Assembly (NCBI GenBank): GCA_045863555.1
Contig: BTUU01000012.1
Span: forward strand, 109,552 to 173,551
Source of the DNA: JACRLV01 sp045863555
GTDB lineage: Bacteria > Planctomycetota > Phycisphaerae > UBA1845 > Fen-1342
Reading direction: 5' to 3'
DNA length: 64,000 nt
Numbering within the stretch: position 1 is the stretch's first letter; each line of letters begins with the position of its first letter. The position numbers were made by a program, and so were the translations under genes. The notes under the pieces are model-generated. The model saw only the letters and a list, made by a program, of their open reading frames with translations. It ran no database searches and was not told the origin of the DNA. Below are positions 48,620 through 57,745 of the stretch, piece by piece.

Positions 48620-49987
48620 GTGAGCCAAGCCGTCGTCGACTATCTTCGTTCGCACCGCGCCGAGCATCTCGAATGGACGCGCGACCTGTGCCGGATTCCG
48701 AGCATCTCCACACGGCCGGAGCATGCCGGGGATGTTCGCAGGAGCGTCGAATTCACGCGCGACCTGTGCCGCAAGGCGGGGCTGAAGGCGGAGATCCATG
48801 AGACCGGCGGCCACCCGCTGGTCTATGCCGAGCACTGTTACGCGCCGGGCAAGCCGACGCTGCTCGTCTACGGCCACGTCGACGTGCAGCCGACGGGCGA
48901 CCGCAAGCTCTGGGACGCCGAGCCGTTCGACCCGGTCGTGAAGGACGACTGGCTGATCTGCCGCGGCTCGTCGGACGACAAGGGGCAGGTGCTGCTGTAC
49001 GTGCGGGCGGCTGCGGCGTGGCTGGCGACGGAGAAGAAGCTGCCGGTGAATTTGAAGCTGCTGATCGAGGGCGAGGAGGAGATCGGTTCGCCGCATCTCG
49101 CGCCGTTCATCGAGAAGCACAAGGACCTGCTCAAGTGCGACGCGATCCTGATCTCCGACACGGGCATGCACGAGGACGGGCTGCCGGCGATCACCGCGGG
49201 AACGCGCGGCCTTGTCTACAAGGAGATCATCCTCAAGGGACCGAAGTACGACCTGCACAGCGGCTCGCACGGCGGCTCAGCCCCGAACCCGGCGATCATC
49301 TTGTCGAAGATCCTCACGTCGCTGCACGATGCGGAGGGGCGCGTGACGATCCCCGGCTATTACGACCAGGTGGTCGATCTGTCCGCGGACGTTCGCAAGC
49401 AGCTTGAGTCCATCGCCCAGCCGGAAGCCGCATACATGAAAGACCTCGGCGTCACGGGCCTCGTCGGCGAAAAGGGCTACACGGCCCAGGAACGCCGGAC
49501 GATCCGCCCGACGATCGAGATCAACGGCCTGACGAGCGGGTTCCAGGGTGAAGGCGCGAACACGATCATCCCCGCGCGGGCGAGCGCGAAGGTGAGCATG
49601 CGGCTCGTGCCGAATCAGCCGGCGGCCGAGATCAGCAAGAAGTTTGACGCGGCGATCCGCGAGCGCTGCCCGAGCTGCGTGCAGCTCGAAATCCTCACGC
49701 ACGGCTCGGCGGCGGACGCCTACATGGCCCCGATCGACAGCCCGGTGATGCAGGCGGCGGCCAGGGCGCTCGACGAGGCCTTCGACCGCAAGACGGTGTT
49801 CATCCGCGAAGGCGGGACGCTGCCGATCCTGCCGATGTTCAAGCGCGTGCTGGGCGCGGACAGCGTGATGCTCGGCTTCGCGAGCCCGTACTGCAACGCG
49901 CACGGCCCGAACGAAAAGGCGCGGCTGCCGGACTTGGATCGCGGGGCGGAGGCGATTGGACGGTTGCTGGGGTATCTGGGGAAATAG
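48620..49987 (+). CDS. M20-family metallopeptidase (dipeptidase-like)
   Basis: 455 residues. Zn-binding and catalytic blocks are LLVYGHVDVQP (His, Asp), RGSSDDKGQ (Asp), EGEEEIGSPH (Glu-Glu), LISDTGMH (Asp) and YCNAHGPNEKARL (His). This is the pattern of M20A/M20C dipeptidases and carnosinase-like enzymes. The start is a GTG at 48620 with GAGGG upstream, and a TACAAT box is at 48551-48556. The stop is followed at once by the E3 repeat. Confidence 0.92.
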   Translation: MSQAVVDYLRSHRAEHLEWTRDLCRIPSISTRPEHAGDVRRSVEFTRDLCRKAGLKAEIHETGGHPLVYAEHCYAPGKPTLLVYGHVDVQPTGDRKLWDAEPFDPVVKDDWLICRGSSDDKGQVLLYVRAAAAWLATEKKLPVNLKLLIEGEEEIGSPHLAPFIEKHKDLLKCDAILISDTGMHEDGLPAITAGTRGLVYKEIILKGPKYDLHSGSHGGSAPNPAIILSKILTSLHDAEGRVTIPGYYDQVVDLSADVRKQLESIAQPEAAYMKDLGVTGLVGEKGYTAQERRTIRPTIEINGLTSGFQGEGANTIIPARASAKVSMRLVPNQPAAEISKKFDAAIRERCPSCVQLEILTHGSAADAYMAPIDSPVMQAAARALDEAFDRKTVFIREGGTLPILPMFKRVLGADSVMLGFASPYCNAHGPNEKARLPDLDRGAEAIGRLLGYLGK

Positions 49988-50008
49988 TGCACAGAGCACA
50001 GTGCACAG
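49987..50008. repeat. GTGCACAG-type tract E3
   Basis: Three GCACAG units directly after the M20 peptidase stop. Same family as E1 and E2 in imuB. Confidence 0.7.
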
Positions 50009-50055
50009 TTTGCAGGGTGGGCACGGCCCGGCGTCACTCGATTCCGCGCGACGGC

Positions 50056-51114
50056 GTGGCGGGCGGCACTCGCGCGACGTGGCGGTGCGTGTACATCGCG
50101 ATTGGCCTGATACTTGAATTGGCGCCCGGCGCGCTCGCTCAATTCCCGCCGGGCGAAGGTGAGCGACCGACCAGCCAGCAGAGCCCGGCTGACGATCAGC
50201 ACGGCCCAACCACCCGGGCGGTGGAGCGGCCGGGCGTGACGCTGCCCAGGATCGGGCCGGCTTCGATGCCCGCTTCCCGGCCGGCGGGGGCCGGGCCCGC
50301 GGCGTTTCAGCCGGGCGTGCGGATCGACTGGAAGGCGCGCGAGGTTCGCGTCGACGGGCTGGTTTCGATCACGGCCGAGCCGGTCGAGTTCATCGCCTGC
50401 TTCGAGGGTAAGGAGCACGAGAGCGTCGTCCTGCTGCGGGCGGCCGCGGCGCACGTCTACATGGCGATGGGGCTGATCGGTCTGGAGCCCGGCGAGCCGC
50501 CGACGTGGGACGAGAAGGCGGAGAAGGTCACGCCCGCCCGGGGCGAGCTGATCTCCGTCGAGTTCGAGTGGCGCGAGGGCGAGACGTTGCACCGGGCGGC
50601 GTGGACGGACTGGGTGCGTGAGGTGACCTACGGGCGGACGCCGATTCCGCGGCCGATGATCTTCGCCGGGTCGCGGGTGCGGCGCGACGGCGTGCTGTGG
50701 GCGGACGTGAGCGGGGCGGGGGCGGCGCTGGTGCAGATGCCGGAGTGCCTCATCAGCGTTTCGCGGGTGCTCTCAGACCTCGAGGGCGATCTCTGGGCGA
50801 TCGCAAACACGGCCGCGCTGCCGCCGCCGGGGACGCCGGTGGAGATGATCGTGAAGGCGGCCGAGGCGCCGGCGGTCGAGGCGACGCTCGATTTTCGCGG
50901 GGATTTGCGCCTGGCCGGCGGCCGCTACTGCTCGGTGGCGGATTTTGCGGATCTCGTGGACCTGCGGCGGCGGCAGAGGCCGGACGACGTCACGGTAGTG
51001 CGGGTGGACGGGGCGATGCCGAGCGACGTAGAGCGGCTGAAGCGGGCGTTGAAGGCGGCGGAATTGGCGGAGGGGGCGGTGAGGGTTGAGGCGGGGGACA
51101 AGGGAACAAAGTGA
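50056..51114 (+). CDS. Secreted YdjY-like protein
   Basis: 352 residues from the GTG at 50056, which gives a good signal peptide (hydrophobic CVYIAIGLILELAPGALA, cleavage before QFPPG). A Pro/Ser-rich linker precedes a YdjY-type domain: IDWKAREVRVDGLVSITAEPVEFIACFEGKEHESVVLLRAAAAHVYMAMGLIGLEPG. The C-terminal third is of unknown function. The frame also runs up to 49987 through the E3 repeat, so a longer start cannot be excluded. The last residues (GDKGTK) are encoded by repeat tract D3. Confidence 0.7.
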   Translation: MAGGTRATWRCVYIAIGLILELAPGALAQFPPGEGERPTSQQSPADDQHGPTTRAVERPGVTLPRIGPASMPASRPAGAGPAAFQPGVRIDWKAREVRVDGLVSITAEPVEFIACFEGKEHESVVLLRAAAAHVYMAMGLIGLEPGEPPTWDEKAEKVTPARGELISVEFEWREGETLHRAAWTDWVREVTYGRTPIPRPMIFAGSRVRRDGVLWADVSGAGAALVQMPECLISVSRVLSDLEGDLWAIANTAALPPPGTPVEMIVKAAEAPAVEATLDFRGDLRLAGGRYCSVADFADLVDLRRRQRPDDVTVVRVDGAMPSDVERLKRALKAAELAEGAVRVEAGDKGTK

Positions 51115-51126
51115 CAAGGTAACAAT
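51093..51126. repeat. GGGACAAG-type tract D3
   Basis: GGGGGACAAGGGAACAAAGT followed by GACAAGGTAACAA. It ends the YdjY-like gene and reaches into the broken toxin remnant. Confidence 0.8.
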
Positions 51127-51131
51127 CGCCC

Positions 51132-51233
51132 GGCGTTTTCGTCTACTGAATGTTCCATGATGCCGTCGTTCTTCATCATGCTGCTGTTCGCGTTCGCGGC
51201 GGTCGCCGTAACGACCACGCGGTATCGTGTCAT
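51132..51233 (-). pseudogene. Remnant of a RelE/ParE-type toxin gene
   Basis: From the ATG at 51233, which overlaps the antitoxin stop as in intact RelBE/ParDE operons, the frame begins MTRYRVVVTATAANAN, like a RelE/ParE N-terminus. It then loses similarity and runs through tract D3 into antisense sequence. The active part of the toxin is missing. Confidence 0.5.
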
Positions 51234-51574
51234 CGATCGCGCGCCGGCCGCTTGAGACGCTTCCGAAGCTCAGCCTCCATCGCCTCGGACGACACGACGC
51301 GCCCTTTCTCGGCATCCAGCAGTCCGCGCCGAATCCCGTCAAGGGTCTGCAACCGTTCAAGTTCATCCAGGAGTCGCTGATAGGCCGCGACGTCCTGCAC
51401 GACGATATCCGCGCGTCCATCGACGGTCAGGACTTCCGGTCGGCCGGTTGTTTTGAGCCGTTCACGGAATTCGCTCGTGTTCCGCTTGAAATCCGTGAGC
51501 GGATGGATGTTCGTAAGCTGGAATTCCGCCGGCGCCGCCGGGGAGGAAACGCGGTTCTTCACTTTTGATGCCAC
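51230..51574 (-). CDS. Phd/YefM-type antitoxin (orphan)
   Basis: 114 residues. IHPLTDFKRNTSEFRERLKTTGRPEVLTVDGRADIVVQDVAAYQRLLDELER is the Phd/YefM DNA-binding fold, followed by a C-terminal toxin-binding helix. Its partner downstream appears truncated, leaving a possible autorepressor or immunity protein without a toxin. Confidence 0.85.
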   Translation of the reverse strand: MASKVKNRVSSPAAPAEFQLTNIHPLTDFKRNTSEFRERLKTTGRPEVLTVDGRADIVVQDVAAYQRLLDELERLQTLDGIRRGLLDAEKGRVVSSEAMEAELRKRLKRPARDR

Positions 51575-51638
51575 CCCGTACCTCGCATTCGTAAGACACC
51601 GTTAAAGATGCTAGCATCGCCCCTTGCAGAAGGCAATT

Positions 51639-52241
51639 TCAAGTCACCCTGCCCCGACGCGACTCGCGGATTTTCCGAAGCGATACCTGTACATCTTCGG
51701 CCGCGCATTCCGACAGCTCATCGCTCTGAGAAAATTGCGAGGTAAACCACTCCGCGTAGGGGCGGCTCATGCCTGCGACCGCCGCCAGCCCATCGCGGCG
51801 ATCCTGCACGGCGCCGTCATGCACGGCGTACCACGTAATTCGGAAAATCGCCCACTTGGCTGGCACGCGGACGGAGCCGCGCACTCCGGAATAGAGCACC
51901 CGGACCAGCGCCGGCAGGGCGACCACCGCCGATCGGCCGATCTCGCCAAGCGTCAAGGCGATGCGGCGGCGGATGCGCTTGTAACGCGCGTCCTCGATCA
52001 TTCCCGCGAGGCGATCGGCGCAAGCCCGCGCGTGGGCATGCGTCGAGTCGTGGAGAATCGCGCCGAGAGCATCGAGGCAAATGCAGCGGAACGTCGGGTC
52101 ACTTGTTTGCTCGCAGAGCTGCATCAGCACCGGCGCAGCCTCGACCGCGGCAGCGCGAGCGCGGGCGAGCGCGATGACAGCCTCCTTATCTGGCTTACCC
52201 GCGAGCAACCGTTCGACAAGACGTTCTAGCATTGTCTTCAA
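51639..52241 (-). CDS. HEAT-repeat-like protein
   Basis: 200 residues, almost all helical, with HEAT-like units (ICLDALGAILHD, RRRIALTLGEIGRSAVVALPALVRVLYS, RVPAKWAIFRITWYA). Such proteins are scaffolds; the partner is unknown. It lies 50 nt downstream of a UPF0175 antitoxin gene and 64 nt upstream of the Phd antitoxin, all on the minus strand. Confidence 0.6.
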   Translation of the reverse strand: MKTMLERLVERLLAGKPDKEAVIALARARAAAVEAAPVLMQLCEQTSDPTFRCICLDALGAILHDSTHAHARACADRLAGMIEDARYKRIRRRIALTLGEIGRSAVVALPALVRVLYSGVRGSVRVPAKWAIFRITWYAVHDGAVQDRRDGLAAVAGMSRPYAEWFTSQFSQSDELSECAAEDVQVSLRKIRESRRGRVT

Positions 52242-52291
52242 CCGATGATGCCGATATGGGGAGACTATTCAGCGGACGTCGGATACGACGA

Positions 52292-52573
52292 TCATCGATG
52301 CCGGACCGGCCCAAGGACGCGGTTGAGCGTCTCGCGATCCGATTCGAGATCCGCAACTGTGTAGTTAATCGGGACCTTTCGAGCACCGAGCCAGGATTCG
52401 GCTTGCAGCCGAGTCTCCAGCCCGAGAATCGCCGCGATGTCGCCGAGACTGAGCTTGCCGGTTCGATATCCCTCAATGAGCAGCGCCTCAAACGCCGCCG
52501 TGCCAACATCCGGCCCCCACGCTTCGCGAAGCGTCGCTTCGGCCGCCGCGGAGATGTTGATGCTGATGCTCAT
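52292..52573 (-). CDS. UPF0175 family antitoxin-like protein (orphan)
   Basis: 93 residues. AFEALLIEGYRTGKLSLGDIAAILGLETRLQAESWLGARKVPINYTVADLESD is the UPF0175 helix-turn-helix pattern. Members usually pair with a PIN-type (DUF3368) toxin overlapping their 3' end; none is present here. Confidence 0.82.
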   Translation of the reverse strand: MSISINISAAAEATLREAWGPDVGTAAFEALLIEGYRTGKLSLGDIAAILGLETRLQAESWLGARKVPINYTVADLESDRETLNRVLGPVRHR

Positions 52574-52651
52574 GCCAACCGCCTTCGGTTAGGATTATAG
52601 CGTCGCGACGAACGCTCCGGGGCGACGGAATCCGCGTCAGAGAGTCCGAAA

Positions 52652-53461
52652 ATGCTCAACCCCGACAAATACCGCGTATCCGAAGGAAAAAAGCTCAACC
52701 TCGCCGACATTCCCTCGCGCGACGACGGCGGTCTGGAGAAGGAGGCCGCGCACGAGGAGTTTGAGCGGCTGCATCGTCGGCTCATCGAACGCGAGTCACT
52801 CTTCTACGCCGACAAGCGGCACGCGATGCTGATCGTGCTCCAGGGCATGGACACCAGCGGCAAGGACAGCACGATTCGCCGCGTCTTCTCCGGCGTCGGG
52901 CCCAGCGCGATCCGCGTGGCGGAGTTCAAAGCCCCGACGGAACTGGAGCTGCGACACGATTTCCTGTGGCGCGTGCACGCCGAGGCGCCGCGTCGCGGGC
53001 GGATCGTCGTGTTCAACCGCTCACACTACGAGGATGTGCTGATCGTGCGGGTCAACGGGCTCATTCCCGAGGAGCGGTGGAAGGGGCGGTACGAGCACAT
53101 CAACGCCTTCGAGCGGCTGCTGGCGGACGAGGGCACCGTCATCCTGAAGTTCTTCCTGCACATTTCGCGCGACGAGCAGCGCAAGCAGCTCCAGGAGCGG
53201 CTGGACACGCCGGAAAAGCAGTGGAAATTCTCGCCGGACGATCTGAAGGTGCGGGCGAAGTGGAATGACTACCAGGAGGCATACGAGGATGCGCTGCGCA
53301 AGTGCTCGACGGAGCGGGCGCCCTGGTATGTCGTGCCGGCGGAACGGCGCTGGTTCCGCAATCTGCTCGTGACGCGGGTGATCGTCGACGCGCTGGAATC
53401 GCTCGATCTGCGTTACCCGAAGCCGGCGTACGACCCGAAGTCGATCCGCATCGACGAATAA
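52652..53461 (+). CDS. ppk2: Polyphosphate kinase 2 family protein
   Basis: 269 residues. Walker A GMDTSGKDST (residues 65-74), Walker B/lid region IVVFNRSHYEDVLIVRV and WYVVPAERRWFRNLLVTRVI are diagnostic of PPK2. These enzymes use polyphosphate to phosphorylate nucleoside mono- or diphosphates; the class cannot be assigned with certainty. A complete single-domain enzyme of normal length. Confidence 0.93.
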   Translation: MLNPDKYRVSEGKKLNLADIPSRDDGGLEKEAAHEEFERLHRRLIERESLFYADKRHAMLIVLQGMDTSGKDSTIRRVFSGVGPSAIRVAEFKAPTELELRHDFLWRVHAEAPRRGRIVVFNRSHYEDVLIVRVNGLIPEERWKGRYEHINAFERLLADEGTVILKFFLHISRDEQRKQLQERLDTPEKQWKFSPDDLKVRAKWNDYQEAYEDALRKCSTERAPWYVVPAERRWFRNLLVTRVIVDALESLDLRYPKPAYDPKSIRIDE

Positions 53462-53494
53462 CCGCGGCCAGCCGGTCGCAGCGACGCCGGCCGG

Positions 53495-53662
53495 CTACTC
53501 GCCGCGTTTCTCGACCTCATCGAGATACTTCTGAAACTCGCCCATCTTGTACGAGATGAAGCAGAACGCATGGTGGAGGGCGAGGTACTCGATATCCTCC
53601 TTGTCGTCCTCCGCTTCGTGCCGCAGTTCGTTCAATTTCGCGAGAATCGGTTCCGCACGCAT
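53495..53662 (-). CDS. Small charged protein (55 residues)
   Basis: An open frame from ATG at 53662 to TAG at 53495: MRAEPILAKLNELRHEAEDD, then KEDIEYLALHHAFCFISYKM and GEFQKYLDEVEKRGE. It is helical and acidic, with coding-type GC bias. No family is recognised. Confidence 0.6.
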   Translation of the reverse strand: MRAEPILAKLNELRHEAEDDKEDIEYLALHHAFCFISYKMGEFQKYLDEVEKRGE

Positions 53663-53713
53663 GGGCGCCCCTTCTGGTCGATCCGTCGGCGTAGCTTACC
53701 CCGCGGCGGGAGG

Positions 53714-53750
53714 ATTCAGAAATGCAGAATGCAGAATGAAGAATGCAGAA
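53714..53750. repeat. GAATGCA-type tandem tract F1
   Basis: Four units of AATGCAG/AATGAAG in the 220-nt gap before the gene at 53883. The same unit forms an inverted pair at 56803-56880. Confidence 0.8.
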
Positions 53751-53882
53751 CGGGTTGCCGGAGCGGCCGTCCGCGGTGCGGCCCGCGCCGACGCGGTACG
53801 CCAATTGAACACGCGTACGCGATCCGCCGATATCTCCGACAGACGCTGCGCTGCCGTGCCGCTCGAAACGGGGAATTGACCG

Positions 53883-54281
53883 ATGCATTCGCCGCATATT
53901 CACGTGCTGGTTTCCGGCGATCGCCTGCCGCGCGTATTGACCGGGGCGATCTCGAAGCTCGGCGCCAGCGCAAGCTTTGCCCGGCTGAACGACGCGATCC
54001 GCACGGGTGCAAGAAGCCACGCGGACGCCGTGGTCATCGTCGAGGCCAGCGAAGGCGCAGGGCAGGAACTCTCGCAGGCGGTCCTCCGGCGGATCGTCGG
54101 GCCGCGCTGCGGCGCGCTCCTCATCAGCGAATCCCCCGCCCGCCGCCGCGTCCGCGCGCCGATCGAATCGTTCGACGTCTCCGCCGACCCGGAAGAATCG
54201 CACCTGGCCGGCCGCATCGCCCGCCTGATCGACCGCACGACCCGCGCCACCGCGGCCATCGCGGGCGCCTCTTCGGTTTGA
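53883..54281 (+). CDS. Hypothetical protein (possible receiver-like fold)
   Basis: 132 residues. HVLVSGDRLPRVLTGAISKLGASASFARLNDAI... and VIVEASEG...CGALLISESPA alternate strands and helices roughly like a REC domain, but the phospho-acceptor Asp cannot be placed. The function is unknown. GGGGAA lies upstream of the ATG. Confidence 0.45.
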   Translation: MHSPHIHVLVSGDRLPRVLTGAISKLGASASFARLNDAIRTGARSHADAVVIVEASEGAGQELSQAVLRRIVGPRCGALLISESPARRRVRAPIESFDVSADPEESHLAGRIARLIDRTTRATAAIAGASSV

Positions 54282-54291
54282 CGGCCGCAAA

Positions 54292-55044
54292 TCAGGCCGC
54301 GCTCGCCGCCGCCCTCCGCAGTCGCGCGACCAGCGCATCCCGCTTCCTGCCGGAGCGGATTCCATAGATCGGCATGACGATCGGCAGCAGGCAATAGGCC
54401 CACCCCGCGCTGCTGGGGTGCAACGCGGAGATCGGCAGCGCGGCGATCGCGATCGACAGCAGCCCCACGGCCGCCTGGACGCCCCAGGCGCCGATCTGGA
54501 GGCGCGTATCGAGCACTTCCACTTCAGTCAGGCCGAGCGTCCGCCGCAATCGGTACGCGTGCACGAAGAGCAGCATCAGGCACAGCGTCATCGCCGTGAA
54601 GCCGCCCCCGTAGACGATGAAAAGCATCTTCAGCTGGCCGATCGAAATTCTCAGTTCCTCGCCCACCGCCTCGCCCGTCGTCAGAAACGCCATCCACGCC
54701 ACAAAGGCCTTGAAGAGGAATTTCAGCGGAAAGACGTAGACCAGCAGAACGAACACCAGCGCGGACGTGAGCAGCAGCGTCGTGCCGTCTTCGAGGCCAT
54801 AGCGGCGGCTGAATTCGTTGTGCCCGCGCCAGAAGAGCATGAGGAGGGCGAAACTCCCGGCGAACGCGGGAATCCCGCCGAGGGCCCGCATCAGCGCCTC
54901 GTACGTCGTCGGCGCTTCCAGCGATACGGCGAGCATCGTCAGCGCGAAGGCGAACGCGGCGTCGGTGAACGTCTCGATGCGCGTCTGATTCGCGCCGCGA
55001 GCGCGAAATTCGCCGGGATCGGGCACGGGGGTGTCGATGGACAT
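54292..55044 (-). CDS. TMEM175-like potassium channel family protein
   Basis: 250 residues with about six membrane helices. RIETFTDAAFAFALTMLAVSL near the N-terminus matches the FSDGVFA-type signature of the TMEM175/DUF1211 family, which includes bacterial K+ channels. The family contains both single-domain and duplicated members; this is a single unit. The ATG at 55044 gives the expected N-terminus; upstream frame extensions are unrelated. Confidence 0.8.
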   Translation of the reverse strand: MSIDTPVPDPGEFRARGANQTRIETFTDAAFAFALTMLAVSLEAPTTYEALMRALGGIPAFAGSFALLMLFWRGHNEFSRRYGLEDGTTLLLTSALVFVLLVYVFPLKFLFKAFVAWMAFLTTGEAVGEELRISIGQLKMLFIVYGGGFTAMTLCLMLLFVHAYRLRRTLGLTEVEVLDTRLQIGAWGVQAAVGLLSIAIAALPISALHPSSAGWAYCLLPIVMPIYGIRSGRKRDALVARLRRAAASAA

Positions 55045-55164
55045 GGCTGACCCTCGGAATTGGCCGGCGGGACCCGCCCGGCCGACGGGCGGTAGAATAC
55101 CCTTCTCACGCCGCGAGCGGGGTCGCCCGGCGTCGACGGACCGTGCCGGAGCGCGCCGCACGCA

Positions 55165-56805
55165 ATGAAAATCGCCCTCGCTCAGTTGAATCCCACCATC
55201 GGCGACGTGGCCGCCAATGCCGCGCGAATCGCCGACTTCACCCGACAGGCACGGGCGGAGGGTGCGGAACTCGTCCTGTTTCCCGAACAGGCGCTGCTCG
55301 GCTATCCCGCAAAGGACCTGCTTCTCCGGACCGACATCGTCGAGCGGAATGTCGCGGCGCTGCACGACCTGGCCGCGAGCACGCGCGGCGGACCCGCGCT
55401 GATCGTCGGGTATGCCGAGCCGAACCGGACGCCCGTGGGCCGGCCGGTGCACAACACGGTGGCCCTCCTCGTCGATGGACGGATTGCCGGGCAGGCGCGA
55501 AAGCGACTCCTGCCGACGTATGATGTCTTCGACGAGGCCCGCTATTTCCAGCCGGCCGAGGGTCAGGCGCCGCTCGAATTCGGCGGCGCGTCGCTCGGCG
55601 TGACGATCTGCGAAGACATGCTCTTCGAGAAAATGCTCGGGCGCGACGTGTACGTCTGCGACCCCGCTGCGGACCTGGTCAACGCGGGCGCGACGCTGCT
55701 GCTCAACATTTCCGCGTCACCCTTCTACCTCGACAAGCACACGCGCTGGCGCACCGGCCATCTCGCCGGCCACGCCCGCCGCCTGCGGACGCCGATCTGC
55801 TACATCAACCAGGTCGGCGGCAACGACGAGCTGCTCTTCGACGGCTGTTCGTGCGTGATCGACGTGACCGGCGAGGTCGTGGGGCAGGCGCGGGCGTTCG
55901 AGGAGGACCTGCTCGTCGTCGATCTCGACGACCTCTGGTCGACCCGGCGGGAGACGGTGCCGCAGGGGATGGCCGGCCTGCACGCCGCGCTGGTGATGGG
56001 CGTCCGCGACTACGCCCGCAAGTGCGGATTCCGCCGCGCCGTGCTCGGCCTCTCGGGGGGGATCGACTCGGCGGTGGTGGCGGCGCTCGCGGTCGCGGCG
56101 CTGGGGCGTGAAAACGTCTCGGGCGTGGCGATGCCGAGCCGGTTCAGCAGCGATCACAGCGTCGCGGATGCGCGAAGCCTGGCGGCGAGTCTCGGGATCG
56201 AGTTCGGCGTCATCCCGATCGAGGGCATTCACACCGCGTGCGAGTCGACGCTCGCCCCCGCATTTGCAGGGCGGCCGCCGGACGTGACCGAGGAGAACAT
56301 TCAGGCCCGCGCCCGCGGCATGATCCTCATGGCCCTGTCGAACAAGTTCGGGAGCCTGCTCCTGACGACCGGCAACAAGAGCGAGCTGGCCGTCGGCTAC
56401 TGCACGCTCTACGGCGACATGTGCGGCGGCCTCGCGGCCATCAGCGACGTACCGAAGACGATGGTCTACGCCCTCGCCCGGCACATCAACGCCGCCGTCG
56501 GACGCGAACTCATCCCCGCCGGTACGCTGACGAAGCCCCCGTCGGCGGAACTGCGCCCGAACCAGACCGACCAGGACTCCCTTCCGCCGTACGACGTGCT
56601 GGACGCGATCATCGAGCGCCACGAGGAGCAGCTTCAGAGCCGCGAGGAAATCGTCGCCGCAGGCTTCGACGCGGCAACCGTCGACCGGGTGCTCCGGCTC
56701 CTCCGGATCAGCGAATACAAGCGCCAGCAGGCCGCGCCGGGGCTGAAGGTGACGTCGCGGGCGTTCGGCTCGGGCCGCAGGATGCCGATCGCCGCATGCT
56801 ACTGA
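55165..56805 (+). CDS. nadE: Glutamine-dependent NAD+ synthetase
   Basis: 546 residues. The N-terminal nitrilase-type glutaminase has its Glu-Lys-Cys triad (FPEQALLGYP, ARKRLLPTYDVFDEARYF, GVTICEDMLFE). The C-terminal ATP-pyrophosphatase domain has the P-loop GLSGGIDSAVVAALA and later NKSELAVGYCTLYGDMCGG. It amidates nicotinic acid adenine dinucleotide to NAD+. A TAGAAT box is at 55092-55097. The end is followed by the F2 repeat. Confidence 0.95.
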   Translation: MKIALAQLNPTIGDVAANAARIADFTRQARAEGAELVLFPEQALLGYPAKDLLLRTDIVERNVAALHDLAASTRGGPALIVGYAEPNRTPVGRPVHNTVALLVDGRIAGQARKRLLPTYDVFDEARYFQPAEGQAPLEFGGASLGVTICEDMLFEKMLGRDVYVCDPAADLVNAGATLLLNISASPFYLDKHTRWRTGHLAGHARRLRTPICYINQVGGNDELLFDGCSCVIDVTGEVVGQARAFEEDLLVVDLDDLWSTRRETVPQGMAGLHAALVMGVRDYARKCGFRRAVLGLSGGIDSAVVAALAVAALGRENVSGVAMPSRFSSDHSVADARSLAASLGIEFGVIPIEGIHTACESTLAPAFAGRPPDVTEENIQARARGMILMALSNKFGSLLLTTGNKSELAVGYCTLYGDMCGGLAAISDVPKTMVYALARHINAAVGRELIPAGTLTKPPSAELRPNQTDQDSLPPYDVLDAIIERHEEQLQSREEIVAAGFDAATVDRVLRLLRISEYKRQQAAPGLKVTSRAFGSGRRMPIAACY

Positions 56806-56880
56806 ATGCAGATTGAAGAATGCAGAATGCAGAAAGGGCGCGACGTGGTCTCGTTCTGCATTCTTCATTCTGCATTTCTT
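56803..56880. repeat. Inverted GAATGCA-type repeat F2
   Basis: GAATGCAG units at 56803-56835 face their complements at 56853-56880, so the nadE 3' end can form a long hairpin. It may terminate nadE transcription. Confidence 0.8.
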
Positions 56881-56963
56881 CCGCGCTTCCGCCATGACGC
56901 CCGGGCGTGTACTCTCTTGCCGTCCGGCCGCGGCCGGGCAAATCTGGTTTTTCGAGCTGACCA

Positions 56964-57581
56964 ATGAACTTGCACCTGGGCTCCGTCCGACCCGCCTGCA
57001 TTGCACTCGCGTGCCTCCTGCTTTCGACGGGGTGCGCCCGGCGGGCGACGATCACGCTCGACCAGCCGCACGCCCGGCCCGCGCAGCAGCGGATGAAGTT
57101 GACGAGCAACTGGGCGTTCACGGGCGTCGACGGGCCCCGGCGGATCATCCAGCTCGATTTTCCGCTCCCGGGCGGGGTCGACGGTCCGCGTGATTTCCGG
57201 TTTTTCATCGCGGCGCCAAACACCTCCGGCTGGCATGTCGTGACGGAAAGCGGCGACGCGCGCGGGTTTCTCGTTCAGGCGGCTCCGGGCGAGCTGCACG
57301 GCAAGTCGCTGGCCGTCGGGGGCCGGGTGCGGGTGCGGGATGTGCTGACCGCGCCGCGCGAGAAGCGGGTCGAGGTCGATCTTCAGTTTGAAGACGGTTC
57401 ACGCGCCCGGGGGACCGCCCGCGTGATCGAGGACGACCGGGAACTGCGGTCATTCCGAGGCCGCTACTCCGCGGACATCGCCGCGCTCCGCCCGAAGGCG
57501 GCGGAGAGTGAACTGGCGTCAGACGAGGGCACGGAAACGGCCTCGCGCCGCCCCGGCGGGGCCCGGGAAAATGGCCCCTAG
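56964..57581 (+). CDS. Lipoprotein of unknown function
   Basis: 205 residues. The signal peptide ends in a lipobox (LLSTGC). The mature protein is beta-rich (RMKLTSNWAFTGVDGPRRIIQLDFPLPGG...HVVTESGDARGFLVQAAPG) without a recognised family. The C-terminal 40 residues are polar and probably unstructured. Confidence 0.65.
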   Translation: MNLHLGSVRPACIALACLLLSTGCARRATITLDQPHARPAQQRMKLTSNWAFTGVDGPRRIIQLDFPLPGGVDGPRDFRFFIAAPNTSGWHVVTESGDARGFLVQAAPGELHGKSLAVGGRVRVRDVLTAPREKRVEVDLQFEDGSRARGTARVIEDDRELRSFRGRYSADIAALRPKAAESELASDEGTETASRRPGGARENGP

Positions 57582-57745
57582 CGGCTGGGGGGACAGTTCG
57601 TAAGCCCTTATCATTACGGGAACTTCCGCATGCGGCCGAGACTCATTGGAGGGTTGACGGCCGGGCGACAATGAACGTGGACTCGGGTTCCGAGCCGGCG
57701 TTTTGACGACAGCGGAGCGTTTCGAAGTCCTTTGGGTGAAACGAC

